Source: JBBSOK01 sp965219125 (GTDB lineage: Bacteria; Bacteroidota; Bacteroidia; Flavobacteriales; Flavobacteriaceae). From it: a stretch of 64,000 nt of DNA. A program made the position numbers and the translations under genes. Of this stretch, positions 63,295 to 64,000 are shown piece after piece. The number at the start of each line of letters is the position of its first letter. The stretch's first letter is position 1. Location: positions 248,001-312,000 of the forward strand of contig CBDCMO010000001.1 of assembly GCA_965219125.1 (NCBI GenBank). Direction: 5' to 3'. A model generated the notes under the pieces. The model saw only the letters and a program-made list of their open reading frames with translations. It searched no databases and was not told the DNA's origin.

Positions 63295-64000
63295 ATGTCA
63301 GTAAAAGAATTAAATATATCACCCGTGGGTCGTGTTGAAGGCGATTTGGATGTAAACGTTACCATAGATGATGGTAAAGTTGTTAAAGCCCATACCCAAG
63401 CCGCGATGTTTCGTGGTTTCGAAAAAATTATGGCAGGCAAGGATCCACAATCAGGATTAATTGTTACGCCAAGAATCTGCGGAATTTGTGGAGGCTCTCA
63501 CCTTTATTGTGCCTCTTCCGCGCTTGACACTGCTTGGAAAACAAAATTGCCGCCGAATGCCTTGCTTTTAAGAGCAATTGGACAGGCCAGCGAATCCATG
63601 CAAAGTAACCCTAGATGGTTTTACGCAATCTTCGCCACAGATATGGCCCACAAAAAATTTGCGGATAAACCCTTATATGAAGAAGTTGCAAAAAGATGGT
63701 CAGCCTATGTAGGAACAAGTTATCAAAAGGGATTGACCGTAAGTGGATTGCCAGTTCAGATTTACGCACTTTTTGGTGGGCAGTGGCCACATTCAAGTTA
63801 TATGGTGCCAGGAGGAGTTATGTGTGCGCCAACATTAAAAGATATTACCAGAGCACACGGAATTTTGGCCCAGTATAAAAACGATTGGCTGGAATCTGTC
63901 TGGCTCGGATGTTCTATTGAACGTTATATGCAAATCAAAACCTGGGATGAACTAATGGCTTGGGTTGATGAAAACGATTCCCAACGAAACAGCGATTTGG
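63295..64000 (+). CDS. [NiFe] hydrogenase large subunit (group 2a-like), cut by right edge
   Basis: The catalytic subunit, read for 235 codons to the window edge without a stop. It starts SVKELNISPVGRVEGDLDVNVTIDDGKV and has the N-terminal nickel-ligand motif RICGICGGSHLY (RxCGxCxxxH) followed by YCASSALDTAW, plus FGGQWPHSSYMVPGGV and VDENDSQRNSD typical of group 2a large subunits (HupL/HucL). The C-terminal DPCxxCxxH motif is outside the window. Accessory genes (hyp, maturation protease, HucM-like) are expected to the right. Confidence 0.93.
   Translation, partial: MSVKELNISPVGRVEGDLDVNVTIDDGKVVKAHTQAAMFRGFEKIMAGKDPQSGLIVTPRICGICGGSHLYCASSALDTAWKTKLPPNALLLRAIGQASESMQSNPRWFYAIFATDMAHKKFADKPLYEEVAKRWSAYVGTSYQKGLTVSGLPVQIYALFGGQWPHSSYMVPGGVMCAPTLKDITRAHGILAQYKNDWLESVWLGCSIERYMQIKTWDELMAWVDENDSQRNSDL

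Overview
The window is AT-rich chromosomal DNA from a member of the Bacteroidota, almost certainly a flavobacterium (Flavobacteriaceae; an Aequorivita-like genus is a guess only). The evidence is: proteins with type A and type B type IX secretion sorting domains, a bacillithiol synthase (BshC), a CtaA/COX15 heme A synthase, a long type II-C Cas9, families largely confined to this phylum (DUF5606, DUF922, the SEAD-repeat DUF6150-like protein), and repeated use of the Bacteroidota promoter -7 motif TAnnTTTG upstream of start codons and of the tRNA. No insertion sequence, integrase, rRNA or CRISPR array is visible.

Region 1 (1-3.9 kb): the N-terminal 1200 residues of a type II-C Cas9 on the minus strand, running off the left edge. 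Divergent from it is an unannotated tracrRNA gene (about 3703-3784) with anti-repeat, nexus and a rho-independent terminator. cas1, cas2 and the array are expected beyond the left edge. Region 2 (3.9-14.1 kb): small heme-binding and monooxygenase-like proteins, a secreted M14 peptidase, bshC, guaA, and an envelope lipoprotein with four LysM domains in a compact run with OsmC, DUF922 and DUF3820 proteins. Region 3 (14.1-16 kb): a small accessory patch with a secreted 13-residue-repeat protein, a DUF6364/PIN toxin-antitoxin pair behind a near-consensus promoter, and a Qnr-like pentapeptide-repeat protein. Region 4 (16-25 kb): housekeeping genes pyrG, yidC and mnmA, a YwqK-like protein, a T9SS-secreted subtilase and a nitronate monooxygenase.

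Region 5 (25-37 kb, mostly minus strand): a GH114 lipoprotein, a CrtI/CrtISO-type oxidoreductase, a T9SS type B adhesin-like protein, an ABC-2 exporter, a nucleoid-associated protein, heme A synthase, CCA-adding enzyme and a TsaC-like protein. Region 6 (37-49.7 kb): an envelope glycan cluster with five GT2, one GT4 and one GT9 glycosyltransferases, a DUF616 transferase, AsnB, two methyltransferases, a polysaccharide deacetylase and an LPS kinase-like protein. Gene orientation alternates, and two toxin-antitoxin pairs (YefM/YoeB and RelE/ParE) sit inside it, which suggests modular exchange.

Region 7 (49.8-62.1 kb): core metabolism (dapD, ruvX, def, a MazG pyrophosphohydrolase, cytochrome c), tRNA-Pro(GGG) followed by two degenerate repeats that each carry a shortened copy of the tRNA 3' end, then transporters (MFS, FUSC, TauE), a DUF3124 lipoprotein, an SdiA-regulated-type protein and mqo. 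Region 8 (62.3-64 kb): small and (partial) large subunits of a [NiFe] hydrogenase resembling group 2a uptake enzymes; with Mqo and heme A synthase this fits aerobic respiration supplemented by H2. Intergenic regions contain several long inverted repeats and tandem short repeats, listed separately.
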